The notes under the pieces are model-generated. The model was not told where the DNA came from. It saw only the letters and a program-made list of their open reading frames with translations, and did no database searches. A stretch of 64,000 nt of DNA from Methylobacterium radiotolerans JCM 2831 (GTDB lineage: Bacteria; Pseudomonadota; Alphaproteobacteria; Rhizobiales; Beijerinckiaceae): contig NC_010505.1 in NCBI RefSeq assembly GCF_000019725.1, positions 3,165,001 through 3,229,000 of the forward strand, written 5' to 3'. The number at the start of each line of letters is the position of its first letter. The stretch's first letter is position 1. Both the position numbers and the translations under genes were made by a program. Shown in pieces: positions 23,294 through 31,966 of this stretch.

Positions 23294-25387
23294 TTGCCGA
23301 GAGCCAACCCGGTATCCGCGCTGCGGCGGGCCGCCCGCACCGCGATCATCCTGCTCGGGATAAATTCCCTAGCCCCGGTCGCGCCGGCCCGGGCAGCCGC
23401 CGATCCCGCAGCCTTCGCCGACAATGCCGACGCCGTCGCGGTGGTGATCGGCAACCGCAGCTACAAGCAGACGGTGCCGGTCGACTACGCCCACAACGAT
23501 GCCGAGGCGATCCGCGCCTACCTGATCGAGCGTCTCGGATACCGCGAAGGTAACGTCTTCCTGCTGAAGGACGCGACGCTCAACGAGTTCAACCAAGTCT
23601 TCGGCACCGAGCGCAATCCGCAATCCGGCCGTCTCTGGCGCAGCGTGCGCGAGGGCCGCTCGAACGTCTTCGTCTACTATTCCGGCCACGGGGTCCCGGA
23701 TCTGACCACCAAGCAGCCGTTCCTGCTGCCGGAAGACGGCAATCCGAACCAGGGCGAGAGCGGGTATTCGCTGGAAACCCTGTACCGCAACCTCGAGCTC
23801 GTGAAGCGCAAGATCGGCCCGGACCACCAGCTCGTCGTGATGGTCGATGCCTGCTTTACCGGCGAGACCGGGCGCAAGGGCGAGAGCCTCCTGGCGGTGT
23901 CAGCGCCCGGCTTCGCGCCCGCCCGTCCCAAGGCGGAGGGCGGCATCGTGCGGCTGGTCGCGACTTCGGGCGCGACGCCCGCCAACTGGGACGAGGCGAA
24001 CAGGCTCGGCCTGCTGACCAGCCGGTTCCTGATGGGCGTGTCGGGTCTCGCCGACGCCCGAGACCAGCAGGGCGACGGCGACGGGCTCGTGCAGTGGACG
24101 GAGCTGAAGGGCTACCTCCGCCGCGAGGTGGAGGACGCCGCCCGCCGCGCGTCGGGCCGCGAGCAGGTGCCCGAGATCGACGAGGCCCCGATCGTCCTCA
24201 AGGTCTCGCTGCCGGTGGCGGCCGTCGCGCAGGGCGTCGCTGCCATCCGGGACGAGGCGGCCTGGCGGCGGGCCGAAACGCTCGGCACCCGGGAGGCGTT
24301 CGAGGCCTATATCGGCGCCTGCGGCGAGACCTGCCTGTACCGGCCTCAGGCCATGGACAGGCTCCTGGCCGGACGGCGCCGGGACGCGGCGGCGATCGAC
24401 CAGGAGAATTGGGCCAGGTTCGGGACCCAGCGGCAGTATCAGGCCTATCTCGACTCCTGCGGCGAGGTCTGCGCCTATCGCAGCCTCGCGGAGGGCTATC
24501 TCGGCGGCAAGAATCCGAGTGCCGATCCGCGCGTCAAACGATGCGACGAGCTCGCCGCCGGCACGGACGATCCGGATCGTCCGAGTGGGGTCACCGGCGT
24601 GAAGCTCGGCCGGATCGAGCCGGCAGCCGCGATCGACGCTTGCCGCGGGGCTGCGGCCGCCTATCCGGACCTGCGCCGCCTCTCCTACCAGCTCGGCCGT
24701 GCCTACGACCGGGCCGACCGCTACAAGGAGGCCTTCGCCGCCTACGACCGCGCTGCCAAGGCCGGGAGCGTGTCGGCGCTGAACAACCTCGCCGCCCTCT
24801 ACGAGAACGGCCAGGGCGTGAAGCGCCAGCAGGCCGACGCGTTCCGCCTCTACCGGCAGGCGGGCGAAGGCGGGAACGTGGTCGCGCTCGCCAACGCGGC
24901 CCGGATGCTGGAATACGGCAACGGCATCCCGAAGGACGAGGCGCAGGCGGTCGCCCTGTATCGCCGCGCCGTGTCCGGGGGTGACGTCGCGTCGATCAGC
25001 AAGCTCGTGCCGCACTACGCGACGGGCGCGTACGGCTTCCCGAAGGATCTGCGCCAGGGCTTCGACCTCTTCCGGCAGGCGGCGGACCGGGGCGACCCGG
25101 TCGCCATGGCCACGATGGCGACGCTGATCGACAACGGCTTCGGGCGGTACTTCCCCGGTGTGCGCTCCGCCGACATGGTGATGCGCGCCCTCAAGCACGG
25201 GGAACTCGGCGCCGCCTCGGTCTCGGCCACCGATACCGCCGCCCAGAAGCTGAAGCCCGAGACGATCCGCTCGGTGCAGCGCGCGATCAAGGACGCGGAC
25301 TACTACACCGGCGCCCTCGACGGGCGCTTCAACCCCGTCTTCGTCCGCGCCCTCGACCAGTACGCCCGGGCCAACGAGACCGAATGA
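23294..25387 (+). CDS. Secreted caspase-like protease with Sel1 repeats and peptidoglycan-binding-like tail
   Basis: A 697-residue exported protein. I chose the TTG at 23294 because of a strong AGGAGG Shine-Dalgarno and because a normal signal peptide follows (ending A-P-A-R-A); the longer GTG start at 23183 adds an Arg/Pro-rich tail without sense. The caspase (peptidase C14) domain spans about 45-300, with A-V-V-I-G-N-R-S-Y, His132 in Y-Y-S-G-H-G and Cys187 in V-D-A-C-F-T-G. Two 40-residue repeats with C-G-E-x-C (Y-I-G-A-C-G-E-T-C and Y-L-D-S-C-G-E-V-C) follow near 330-410. Sel1-like helical repeats lie at about 490-640 (L-Y-E-N-G-Q-G-V). The last 40 residues read A-I-K-D-A-D-Y-Y-T-G-A-L-D-G-R-F, as in peptidoglycan-binding domain 1. 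First gene of a long co-directional cluster; the stop overlaps the next start (ATGA). Confidence 0.92.
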   Translation: MPRANPVSALRRAARTAIILLGINSLAPVAPARAAADPAAFADNADAVAVVIGNRSYKQTVPVDYAHNDAEAIRAYLIERLGYREGNVFLLKDATLNEFNQVFGTERNPQSGRLWRSVREGRSNVFVYYSGHGVPDLTTKQPFLLPEDGNPNQGESGYSLETLYRNLELVKRKIGPDHQLVVMVDACFTGETGRKGESLLAVSAPGFAPARPKAEGGIVRLVATSGATPANWDEANRLGLLTSRFLMGVSGLADARDQQGDGDGLVQWTELKGYLRREVEDAARRASGREQVPEIDEAPIVLKVSLPVAAVAQGVAAIRDEAAWRRAETLGTREAFEAYIGACGETCLYRPQAMDRLLAGRRRDAAAIDQENWARFGTQRQYQAYLDSCGEVCAYRSLAEGYLGGKNPSADPRVKRCDELAAGTDDPDRPSGVTGVKLGRIEPAAAIDACRGAAAAYPDLRRLSYQLGRAYDRADRYKEAFAAYDRAAKAGSVSALNNLAALYENGQGVKRQQADAFRLYRQAGEGGNVVALANAARMLEYGNGIPKDEAQAVALYRRAVSGGDVASISKLVPHYATGAYGFPKDLRQGFDLFRQAADRGDPVAMATMATLIDNGFGRYFPGVRSADMVMRALKHGELGAASVSATDTAAQKLKPETIRSVQRAIKDADYYTGALDGRFNPVFVRALDQYARANETE

Positions 25388-26715
25388 GGCGCCTCCTCCT
25401 CGCCGCGCTACTGCTCGCCCCGGCGGCGCGCGCCGATCCCGCCACGCAGGCGCTGACACCGTTCCTCGACGCGGTGGCGGCCTGTGCGGGCCGTCCGCAC
25501 CTCACGCTCGCGGTCGTGGGCGTCGAGCCCGGCCAGACGGCGTTGTCGCGCGAGCAGTCCGAGGAGGTGCGCCTCGCCGTAGAGACCCGGCTCCAGGCAA
25601 CGGGTCGGGTCAGGCTCGCGGCGGCGGCCGATGTGGTGCGGATCAAGGCCCTGCGCGAGGGCACGACGGGCCTGTCGGGCGCGGAGGCGGAGGCGCAGAT
25701 CCGGTCGGCCTTCGCGGGGGACGCCGCCGTGTTCCTGGTCGAGCCCCGTCGGGCCGGCGAGACCGCCTCCATCCGGCTCCAGGCCGTGACGCAGAGCGCC
25801 GCCTGCAAGGCGACGAGCGAGCCTCTGGTTGTACCAATCCACATCGGTGCCGGCGTGGCCGACGTCGACGCTGTCTTCGACGGCGCGGTGAAGGCCCTGG
25901 CGCAGGCCGTACCGAGCGCCGCCGCCGTCGAAGTCTGCCCGTTCGTGGCGGAGGGTGGCCATTCGACCTGCGCGGGCGCCCTCACGGACCGCCTCGTCAT
26001 CGCTCTCGACGCGGAGGCCCGGTCGGCCAACCGCGTGCTCCGCGGCGCGCGCCTCGACGTGCGCCGCCGGCCGCCCGGCACAGGGTGCGCGGGCCCCATC
26101 ACGGCGCGCGGCCGCTTCCGCACCGATCACGACCGGCAATCCTGGCTGGAGGTCGAGTTCCAGCGCGACGGCGCCGTGCTGGCCCCGACGGGGCAACGCC
26201 GCATCGCCACGGAGGGCCTCGGCTGCGATCCCGTCCCGCGGCCCTTTCTCGACCACCTCGCCGCCACGGCGCGCACGGATGCCGGCCGCCTCTCGGTGGC
26301 GGCCGCCGCCACGCCGTTCGCGGCCGGTCAGCGCCTGGAGATGCGCATCGAGTCCCGGGTGGCGCAGAACCTGTACTGCTGGGTGGTCGCGCCCGACGAG
26401 ACCGCCTTCGTCGCCCTTCCGGTGCGCGACAACGCCGCCTCGCAGCTGGCCCTCACACCGGGAGAGTCGCGGCGCTACCCGCGCGGCTACGGCCTCGACG
26501 AGATCGTGGCGGGGGAAGCGTTCGAGAACCTGTTCGCCTGCTTCGGCGTGCCGGGCGGCCTGCCGCCGGAACTCGCCGCGCGGTGGCTGGCGGCGGCGCC
26601 GGGCGCGGACGGCGAGGCGCGCCTTCTCCAGCCACCGGACGTGCTGGACCTCCTCGACCGGATCCGGGCCACCCCCGGGGTCACCGAGGCCACCGCGCGC
26701 ATCGTGGTCCGCTGA
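25384..26715 (+). CDS. Secreted protein with C-terminal DUF4384-like domain
   Basis: A 443-residue exported protein (signal peptide M-R-R-L-L-L-A-A-L-L-L-A-P-A-A-R-A) translationally coupled to the caspase gene by a 4-base overlap. The N-terminal part (about 20-170) recalls CsgG/FlgO-like periplasmic domains (S-R-E-Q-S-E-E-V-R-L-A-V-E-T-R-L, then G-D-A-A-V-F-L-V). A Cys-containing middle follows. The C-terminal part (about 310-400) has the pattern of DUF4384 (L-E-M-R-I-E-S-R-V, Y-C-W-V-V-A-P-D-E-T, then L-F-A-C-F-G-V-P). DUF4384 is often found with serine/threonine kinases or caspase-like proteins. A role as partner or regulator of the protease is likely from position only. Confidence 0.8.
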   Translation: MRRLLLAALLLAPAARADPATQALTPFLDAVAACAGRPHLTLAVVGVEPGQTALSREQSEEVRLAVETRLQATGRVRLAAAADVVRIKALREGTTGLSGAEAEAQIRSAFAGDAAVFLVEPRRAGETASIRLQAVTQSAACKATSEPLVVPIHIGAGVADVDAVFDGAVKALAQAVPSAAAVEVCPFVAEGGHSTCAGALTDRLVIALDAEARSANRVLRGARLDVRRRPPGTGCAGPITARGRFRTDHDRQSWLEVEFQRDGAVLAPTGQRRIATEGLGCDPVPRPFLDHLAATARTDAGRLSVAAAATPFAAGQRLEMRIESRVAQNLYCWVVAPDETAFVALPVRDNAASQLALTPGESRRYPRGYGLDEIVAGEAFENLFACFGVPGGLPPELAARWLAAAPGADGEARLLQPPDVLDLLDRIRATPGVTEATARIVVR

Positions 26716-26874
26716 GGCGGAGCGACGGACTCAGAACAGCGTCTGGTTCGCACAGATCGGACGGGTGGCGCCCGGATGGCTGCCGGAGGTCGACGGATGG
26801 CCGGTCGCGAGGTAACCATAAGGCGAATCGAACGATCCCAAGGGGTTGCGTGGCAGCCCGCGACCGGGAGGCGC

Positions 26875-28266
26875 ATGACGGGCGGATACGACGAGCGCTG
26901 CGCGGCCGACCTCGCCAATGTCGGCGACGGCCGCGATCTCTCCCGCGCCGACCGTGCCTGGCTCGCCCGCGTGGTCACCGGTGCCGTGCGACCGAACCGC
27001 GACAAGCCCGTGTGGGACCTCGCCCACGCCCTCGCGGCTCTGGCCGGGGCGACCGGCGCCCGCGACGGGCGCGATCTCATCACCCTCGCCCTCGATCCGG
27101 GCCTCGCGCGACCGGCCGCCCTCGCGGCGCGGTTCGGCGACGGCCCGGCCGTCGACGACCGCGGACCCGTGCTCGGCACCGCTTGGTCCACCAGCTGGGC
27201 CGGGCTCGCCCGGCTCCTCGCGCTCGCCGAGTTCGTGCTCACCGCCGAGGATCTGGCGCAGTTCGCCACCGTGGCGAGCTGGCTCGACGAACTCGCCGCC
27301 GCGCCTGACCCCGACAGCGCGGCCATCCTGGCCAAGCGCCTGGCCCGGCATCTCGCCGCCTACCGGACCGCCCACCTGCCGCTGGCGCCGCTGGAACGGC
27401 GCTTCCGGGCGCTGCTGACCTTCCTGGGCGGGCGCCGGTCCGTCACGGACGACGACATCCTGGATTTCTGGTGCACCGAGATGGCGACGGGCGAGCGGCC
27501 GGGCTTCCGTACGGTCGCGGAGCATTTCGTGACCTTCGAGGCGGCCGGCCACCTTCTCGACGGTCTCGAGGCCCTCTCGACGCCCGCGGCCCTCGACGCT
27601 CACGAGGGCTGGGACGAGAGGCTGGACGCGGCACTGGGCGATCTCGCGGCCGCCGAGCCCGCCGCGGCGCTGGCGACCCTCCTGGCGGACTGGCCGGAGG
27701 GCCCGAAGATCCTCACTGGCGCCGAGCGAGAGGATCTGACCGACTTCCTGCGCCTCGAGCCCTACCACCGCACCCGCCCGCTGACGACGCTCAGGGCCGT
27801 GAGCTTCGGCCGGGTTCAGTCCGGCATCGCCAACCGCCTCCGCCGCGGCGGAGGCGGCGCCGACATCGCCGAGCGCGCGAGCTGTCTGGAGGCCGAGAGC
27901 TACGGCGCGTTGCGCGCGCGCGCGGGACTGCTCGCTGCCCATCTCACCCGGATGCTCCGCATCGCGGCGGCGCTCCGGATCGCCGACCGCGACGCGCTGC
28001 CCGAGGCGGTCCGATCCGCGCTGGAGGCCGCCGAGGCGGACCTGCACCGCGTCCGCCGCGCCGGCTTCGACGATCGGGAGGGTCTCTCGGCAGGCTTCGC
28101 CGCCGCGGAGCCAGCCTTGCTGCGCCTCGCCGAGGCGGCGGCCGACCTGAACCGGTCGCTCGACGGCCTCGCCCGCCAACGGCCGCTGGACGCGCTGTTC
28201 CCGGCGGATCGCGGCATCTTCGCGCTCGCGTTCGCGGCGGCCTATGCCGGGGAGGCCGCCGCGTGA
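26875..28266 (+). CDS. Cytoplasmic helical protein, unknown function
   Basis: A 463-residue protein without signal peptide or membrane helix. It is Ala/Leu/Arg/Asp-rich and predicted by eye to be mostly alpha-helical (A-D-R-A-W-L-A-R-V-V-T, L-A-R-L-L-A-L-A-E-F-V-L, Y-H-R-T-R-P-L-T-T-L-R). No catalytic motif is visible and I cannot name a family. The ATG at 26875 has a GGGAGG Shine-Dalgarno 4 bases upstream; the in-frame extension to 26776 overlaps intergenic-type sequence. The end overlaps the next gene by 4 bases (GTGA). The 159 bases before it include an AT-richer patch (26812-26850) that could be an internal promoter. It resembles a scaffold or adaptor of the cluster, by inference only. 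Confidence 0.8.
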   Translation: MTGGYDERCAADLANVGDGRDLSRADRAWLARVVTGAVRPNRDKPVWDLAHALAALAGATGARDGRDLITLALDPGLARPAALAARFGDGPAVDDRGPVLGTAWSTSWAGLARLLALAEFVLTAEDLAQFATVASWLDELAAAPDPDSAAILAKRLARHLAAYRTAHLPLAPLERRFRALLTFLGGRRSVTDDDILDFWCTEMATGERPGFRTVAEHFVTFEAAGHLLDGLEALSTPAALDAHEGWDERLDAALGDLAAAEPAAALATLLADWPEGPKILTGAEREDLTDFLRLEPYHRTRPLTTLRAVSFGRVQSGIANRLRRGGGGADIAERASCLEAESYGALRARAGLLAAHLTRMLRIAAALRIADRDALPEAVRSALEAAEADLHRVRRAGFDDREGLSAGFAAAEPALLRLAEAAADLNRSLDGLARQRPLDALFPADRGIFALAFAAAYAGEAAA

Positions 28267-28787
28267 GCGATGCGGCGCGGCTCCTCGCCGAGATCCACGC
28301 GGCCCGCGCGCTCGTGCGCGATGGCTTGCGCGATGCAGAGGCGAGCGCCCGGCCGGACCACGCGAGGCTCTGGGCCCACGCGACCCGGGCGCCCCACGGC
28401 CCCGTCGACCTCGCGACGGTACGGGCGATCCGCAGCGACCTCACGACCGGCCGCCGCTACAGGACGATGCTCGGCGCGGTGGCGCTGGCCCACGCGCCGC
28501 TCGCCGCGGCCGCCTCGGACGGCGCGATCGTCCGACGCCGGGTCGGCGCCTACGCGCTGGAAATCCTGGAGGCCGCGGACGGCGCGCCGCCGCTCCTCGT
28601 CCTGCGCAGCGAGGCCGGGCAGATGCCGCGGGTGATCGAGGCGTGGCTCGACGACGAGACGGCACGGCTCGACCTCGGCGCGGCGACCGAGGGCGCGGTC
28701 GTGCTCGCCCTCGACCCTGCCGTGCCGGATGCGGCCCTCCTCGGCCGCATGCTGCGCGACCCGGCCTGCGCGGTGTTCCTGCTTTGA
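28263..28787 (+). CDS. Small cytoplasmic protein, unknown, coupled to the preceding gene
   Basis: A 174-residue protein beginning at GTG 28263, in a GTGA overlap with the preceding stop codon. An N-terminal helical half (L-L-A-E-I-H-A-A-R-A-L-V-R-D-G-L) is followed by a beta-rich half (V-G-A-Y-A-L-E-I-L-E-A-A-D-G, then P-L-L-V-L-R-S-E-A-G). No signal peptide. No family recognised. Tight coupling to the 463-residue protein suggests that the two form a complex. About 50 bases follow before the next start. Confidence 0.75.
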   Translation: MSDAARLLAEIHAARALVRDGLRDAEASARPDHARLWAHATRAPHGPVDLATVRAIRSDLTTGRRYRTMLGAVALAHAPLAAAASDGAIVRRRVGAYALEILEAADGAPPLLVLRSEAGQMPRVIEAWLDDETARLDLGAATEGAVVLALDPAVPDAALLGRMLRDPACAVFLL

Positions 28788-28836
28788 CGAAGCGGTGGGA
28801 CAGGAGGCGGACCCGTCCGGGCCCGTCCGGGTCCGG

Positions 28837-29982
28837 ATGGCCGGCTCGGGCATGACGCGTCCGGCCATCCTCGTCGTGGTGCCCACGACCCGCGGACCGC
28901 TGGTGCTGCGCGCGCTCAGGCCGCGCCCCGGCCTTCCAGCCCCGGCTGCCTTCGCGGACGGCGACTACCGGCCGCTACCCTGGTCGGCCGATTACGCGCG
29001 GCTCTGCGGTGCCGGCGGCCCGCTCGCCCGATGGATGGGCGGGCCGCCCGAGCCCCACGAGTTGCGGCTGTCGGGCTCCTTCGATGCCGGACGCTCCTGG
29101 GAAGTCCCGGTGTGCCTGGCGCACGGCCTCGTCGAGAGCGGCCACCCGCTGGCCGCGACACCGGCAGAGGCCGACCTCATCCTCTGGGCGACCGGCGCGG
29201 TCGATCTCGACCTCTCGGTCCTGCCCGGCGACTACGCGCTGCTCGACAAGATCGCGCGCTGCACCTCGCTGATCGCCGAGGCTCCGGGCGCCGCGCTGGC
29301 CGTCCTCCTGCCCGAGGGGCCGCAGCGCGCCGAGGCCGAGGCCGCCCTGCGCGACCTCGGCCGAGACGTGAGGCTCCTGCCGTCGGACAGCGTGCCCGCG
29401 GCCCTGGCCGGGCTGGCGGCCCCTCAGCGACCGCAGCAAGCCGCCGCCTCGCCGCCGCCGCGATGGCGACGTCTGGCGCTGCCGGCCGGCGCCGTCGCGG
29501 CGGCCGGCCTCGCCGGTGTGCTCGCTCTCGGGGCCACGAGGCCCGGCCCCGAGGGCGACCCGCGGCGCGACGCGCCGGCCGTTCCCGACGAGACGCCGGC
29601 CGGGACCGAAGCCCGGATCGCGCAGCGGGTCCACGTCGCGGAGCTGCGTGCCCCGGCGGGCTCCTCCTGCCGGCGCGTGGCCTTCGGGGCTGATCCGCCC
29701 GAGCGGCGTCCGGTGCGGGCGGAGGCGGGCGATCGCTTGGCCGCGAGCCGGCTCACGCCGGATCTGTGCGGGCTCGCCATCGGTGCGGAGCCGGGTCTGC
29801 GCGTGCAGGTCGGGGCGGAACTGCGCGACGCCGCCCTTCCCGCCATCCGGCTGGCGGACGGCACTCTCGGCTACTTCCTGCGCGAGGGCGCGCGGCAGAA
29901 CCTCGTCTACACGGTCCAGGCCGTTCCGGAGGCCGGGGGCCCCGCGTCGGCCGGCCGTCTGGTCCACGCCCTGACGCGCTGA
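28837..29982 (+). CDS. Membrane-anchored protein with degenerate Lon-protease-like N-terminal domain
   Basis: About 381 residues. The N-terminal part (about 1-190) is cytoplasmic. Two segments recall the Lon (S16) proteolytic domain: S-F-D-A-G-R-S-W-E-V-P-V-C-L-A, where Lon has G-P-S-A-G at its catalytic Ser, and A-T-G-A-V-D-L-D-L-S-V-L-P-G-D-Y, where Lon has T-G-E-x-x-L-x-G-x-V-L-P-I-G-G-x-K-E-K. The catalytic Lys appears replaced, so it may be inactive. A single membrane helix (about 209-229, L-P-A-G-A-V-A-A-A-G-L-A-G-V-L-A-L) leads to a periplasmic part with two cysteines and a bacterial-SH3-like ending (G-Y-F-L-R-E-G). Start at 28837 or 28852; the Shine-Dalgarno is unclear. The architecture would link cytoplasm and periplasm within this cluster. 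Confidence 0.7.
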   Translation: MAGSGMTRPAILVVVPTTRGPLVLRALRPRPGLPAPAAFADGDYRPLPWSADYARLCGAGGPLARWMGGPPEPHELRLSGSFDAGRSWEVPVCLAHGLVESGHPLAATPAEADLILWATGAVDLDLSVLPGDYALLDKIARCTSLIAEAPGAALAVLLPEGPQRAEAEAALRDLGRDVRLLPSDSVPAALAGLAAPQRPQQAAASPPPRWRRLALPAGAVAAAGLAGVLALGATRPGPEGDPRRDAPAVPDETPAGTEARIAQRVHVAELRAPAGSSCRRVAFGADPPERRPVRAEAGDRLAASRLTPDLCGLAIGAEPGLRVQVGAELRDAALPAIRLADGTLGYFLREGARQNLVYTVQAVPEAGGPASAGRLVHALTR

Positions 29983-30062
29983 TGGGAGCCCGACGTGTCC
30001 CGAATGCTGTCGATCGACGCCGCGAGCACCGGCCGGAGCCCCGCACCGCGAGGAGGGAGAGG

Positions 30063-31049
30063 ATGATCTCGATCCGCCGGAAAGGCCCTCTCCTGCTGGG
30101 AACGGCCTGCGCGCTGATCGTGCTCGGCCGCGGCGACGCCGCGCGGGCGCAGAGTGTCGGCTTCGATCCCGCCGATTACGGCCGGGCGCAGCTGCCCCTG
30201 CGTCAGACGACCGGCGACGCGGCGGCCTATGTCGACCAGAACAAGGGCGCCTTCGAGCCGGTCAGCGAACTCGACCCGAAGGACGGCCTCGCGGCGCTCG
30301 CTCGGCCGATCGGCCGCGTCGACATCGTGCTCCAGAACGGCCGCACCGGTCAGCAGGTCGGTGCCTCCTGCACGGGGACGCTCCTGCCGGGCGACTACGT
30401 GCTGACCAACCACCACTGCCTGCCGCAATCGGGCGACCTGCACCCGGTCAAAGCGTCGATCCTGATGGACTACCTGACCCTTGACGGGAAGGGCTCCCGA
30501 CGGTTCGAGATCGACCCGAAACCCGTCGAGTACGATGCGCGCCTCGACTTCGCCCTCGCCCGAGTCGCCGGCAATCCGACCGCGACCTACGGCGCCGCGC
30601 GGCTCTCGGGCGAGCCTGTGACGGCCAACCGCTCGATGCTGGTCATCCACCATCCCCTCGGGCGTCCGAAGGTGATGAGCCGCTTCCGCTGCTTCGCCGT
30701 GAAGGATCAGGCGGAGGGTCCGGACCTGCGCCACCGCTGCGACACCCTCGGCGGCTCTTCCGGGTCGCTGATGTTCGACGCGTCCGTCGCCGGCATCGCG
30801 CTCCACAAGGAGGGCGGCCTCGATCCGAAGGATCCGACGAGCTTCAACAGTGCGACCCGGCTCTCCGCCATCCTGGGCCGGAGCCCGATCCTCGCGCGGA
30901 TCGCGGCGGCCCAGGGGCGACCGGTCGCCGCCGTCGATCCGGGGGGCAGGCCGGTCCCGCCCGCACCCGGCCCGGCGCCGCAGCCCAGGCCGGCGACCGA
31001 CGGACCGCTCGATCCGGCCGGGATGAACGCCATCCTGCGGGGGCGCTGA
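30063..31049 (+). CDS. Secreted trypsin-like serine protease (S1 family)
   Basis: A 328-residue exported protease with an ATG at 30063 after a strong GAGGAGGGAGA Shine-Dalgarno. Signal peptide to about residue 29 (R-A-Q). The chymotrypsin fold shows a complete triad: His118 (L-T-N-H-H-C-L-P), Asp162 (R-L-D-F-A-L-A-R-V) and Ser233 (L-G-G-S-S-G-S-L-M-F-D). Cysteine pairs near the His and Ser suggest disulfides in the periplasm. The last 45 residues are a Pro-rich tail (P-V-P-P-A-P-G-P-A-P-Q-P). It resembles the glutamyl-endopeptidase/V8-like group of bacterial S1 enzymes. It lies in the cluster that begins with the caspase-like protease, so one protease could activate the other; this is not shown. 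Confidence 0.9.
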   Translation: MISIRRKGPLLLGTACALIVLGRGDAARAQSVGFDPADYGRAQLPLRQTTGDAAAYVDQNKGAFEPVSELDPKDGLAALARPIGRVDIVLQNGRTGQQVGASCTGTLLPGDYVLTNHHCLPQSGDLHPVKASILMDYLTLDGKGSRRFEIDPKPVEYDARLDFALARVAGNPTATYGAARLSGEPVTANRSMLVIHHPLGRPKVMSRFRCFAVKDQAEGPDLRHRCDTLGGSSGSLMFDASVAGIALHKEGGLDPKDPTSFNSATRLSAILGRSPILARIAAAQGRPVAAVDPGGRPVPPAPGPAPQPRPATDGPLDPAGMNAILRGR

Positions 31050-31156
31050 GCGCCGTCGTCGAAAACCGTTCCGCCCGGCGACGGAAATCGCTCTGGGTCG
31101 ACCATGAACGGGGTGAGAGGGGCCGCAGCGAGGCCCGGCATTCGGAGAGGGAAGCG

Positions 31157-31966
31157 ATGCGGACCCACGATCTGCCACGCGCCGCGCGGACGCGCCTCGG
31201 CCGCTCGGGCCTGTTGCTCGCCATCGGCCTCGCTCTGGTCGTGCCCGCCCGGGCGAACCCGCTCACCGAGGTGCCGGGTGCCCGGGCCGCACAACCGGAC
31301 GCGGCGGCCCCGCCGCCGGACCCGGTCGCGGACCGGGCGCAGGCCGAGGAGGCGCGGGCCACGAATCCGAGCGCCACCGCGATCATCCGGTCGCTGGCGC
31401 CGTTCGCGGACGGCGATCCGGGCGCACCCGCGCGTCCGCTGACGATCAGCCCCGACGACGGCGGCCCTGCGGTGCGGGTCGTTCCCGCACGGGCGGTCGA
31501 TCTCACCGTATTCTTCGCCTACGACAGCGCCCGCCTGACGCCGGAAGCCCGGATCCAGCTCGAACCGCTCGGTGAGGCCCTGCGCGCCCAGCCCCTGGCC
31601 GGCCACGCCTTCCTGATCGCCGGTCACACCGACGCCGCCGGCGGCCGCGCCTACAATCGCCGCCTCTCCCTGGCCAGGGCCCGCGCCGTGAAGGCGCATC
31701 TCGTCGAGACCTACGGCCTCGCGCCGGAGCGCCTGCGCGTCCACGGCTGGGGACCCGCGCGACCGAAGGATCCCGACGCGCCCCTGTCACGGGTGAACCG
31801 CAGGGTGGAGGTCAGCCTGATCGCGCCCGCCCGCAGCGGCGCCCTGCGCTTCGTCCTTCCGGTGGCGGATCACACCTGCACGGACTCGGCCGATCCGCGC
31901 CTGCGGACTGATCTCGACCTCGACGATTTCGGCGCGGCGCCGACGCCGCGTCCCTGCGCTGAATGA
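31157..31966 (+). CDS. OmpA-family peptidoglycan-associated protein
   Basis: A 269-residue exported protein (signal peptide to about residue 34, P-A-R-A-N) with a Pro/Ala-rich linker and a C-terminal OmpA-like domain (about 115-225): F-F-A-Y-D-S-A-R-L-T-P-E-A, A-G-H-T-D-A-A-G-G-R-A-Y-N-R-R-L-S-L-A-R-A and N-R-R-V-E-V-S. The Asp and Arg that bind diaminopimelate are present, so it should attach to the cell wall. No lipobox and no beta-barrel are seen, so it is a periplasmic wall-binding protein. ATG at 31157 with a GGAGAGG Shine-Dalgarno. Its stop overlaps the next start (ATGA). Confidence 0.9.
   Translation: MRTHDLPRAARTRLGRSGLLLAIGLALVVPARANPLTEVPGARAAQPDAAAPPPDPVADRAQAEEARATNPSATAIIRSLAPFADGDPGAPARPLTISPDDGGPAVRVVPARAVDLTVFFAYDSARLTPEARIQLEPLGEALRAQPLAGHAFLIAGHTDAAGGRAYNRRLSLARARAVKAHLVETYGLAPERLRVHGWGPARPKDPDAPLSRVNRRVEVSLIAPARSGALRFVLPVADHTCTDSADPRLRTDLDLDDFGAAPTPRPCAE

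Noticed and set aside
31053..31085. Short CCGTCG/CGACGG hairpin between the trypsin-like and OmpA-like genes
   Set aside because: Six-base arms with a long loop are expected by chance in this composition. Not called as a terminator.
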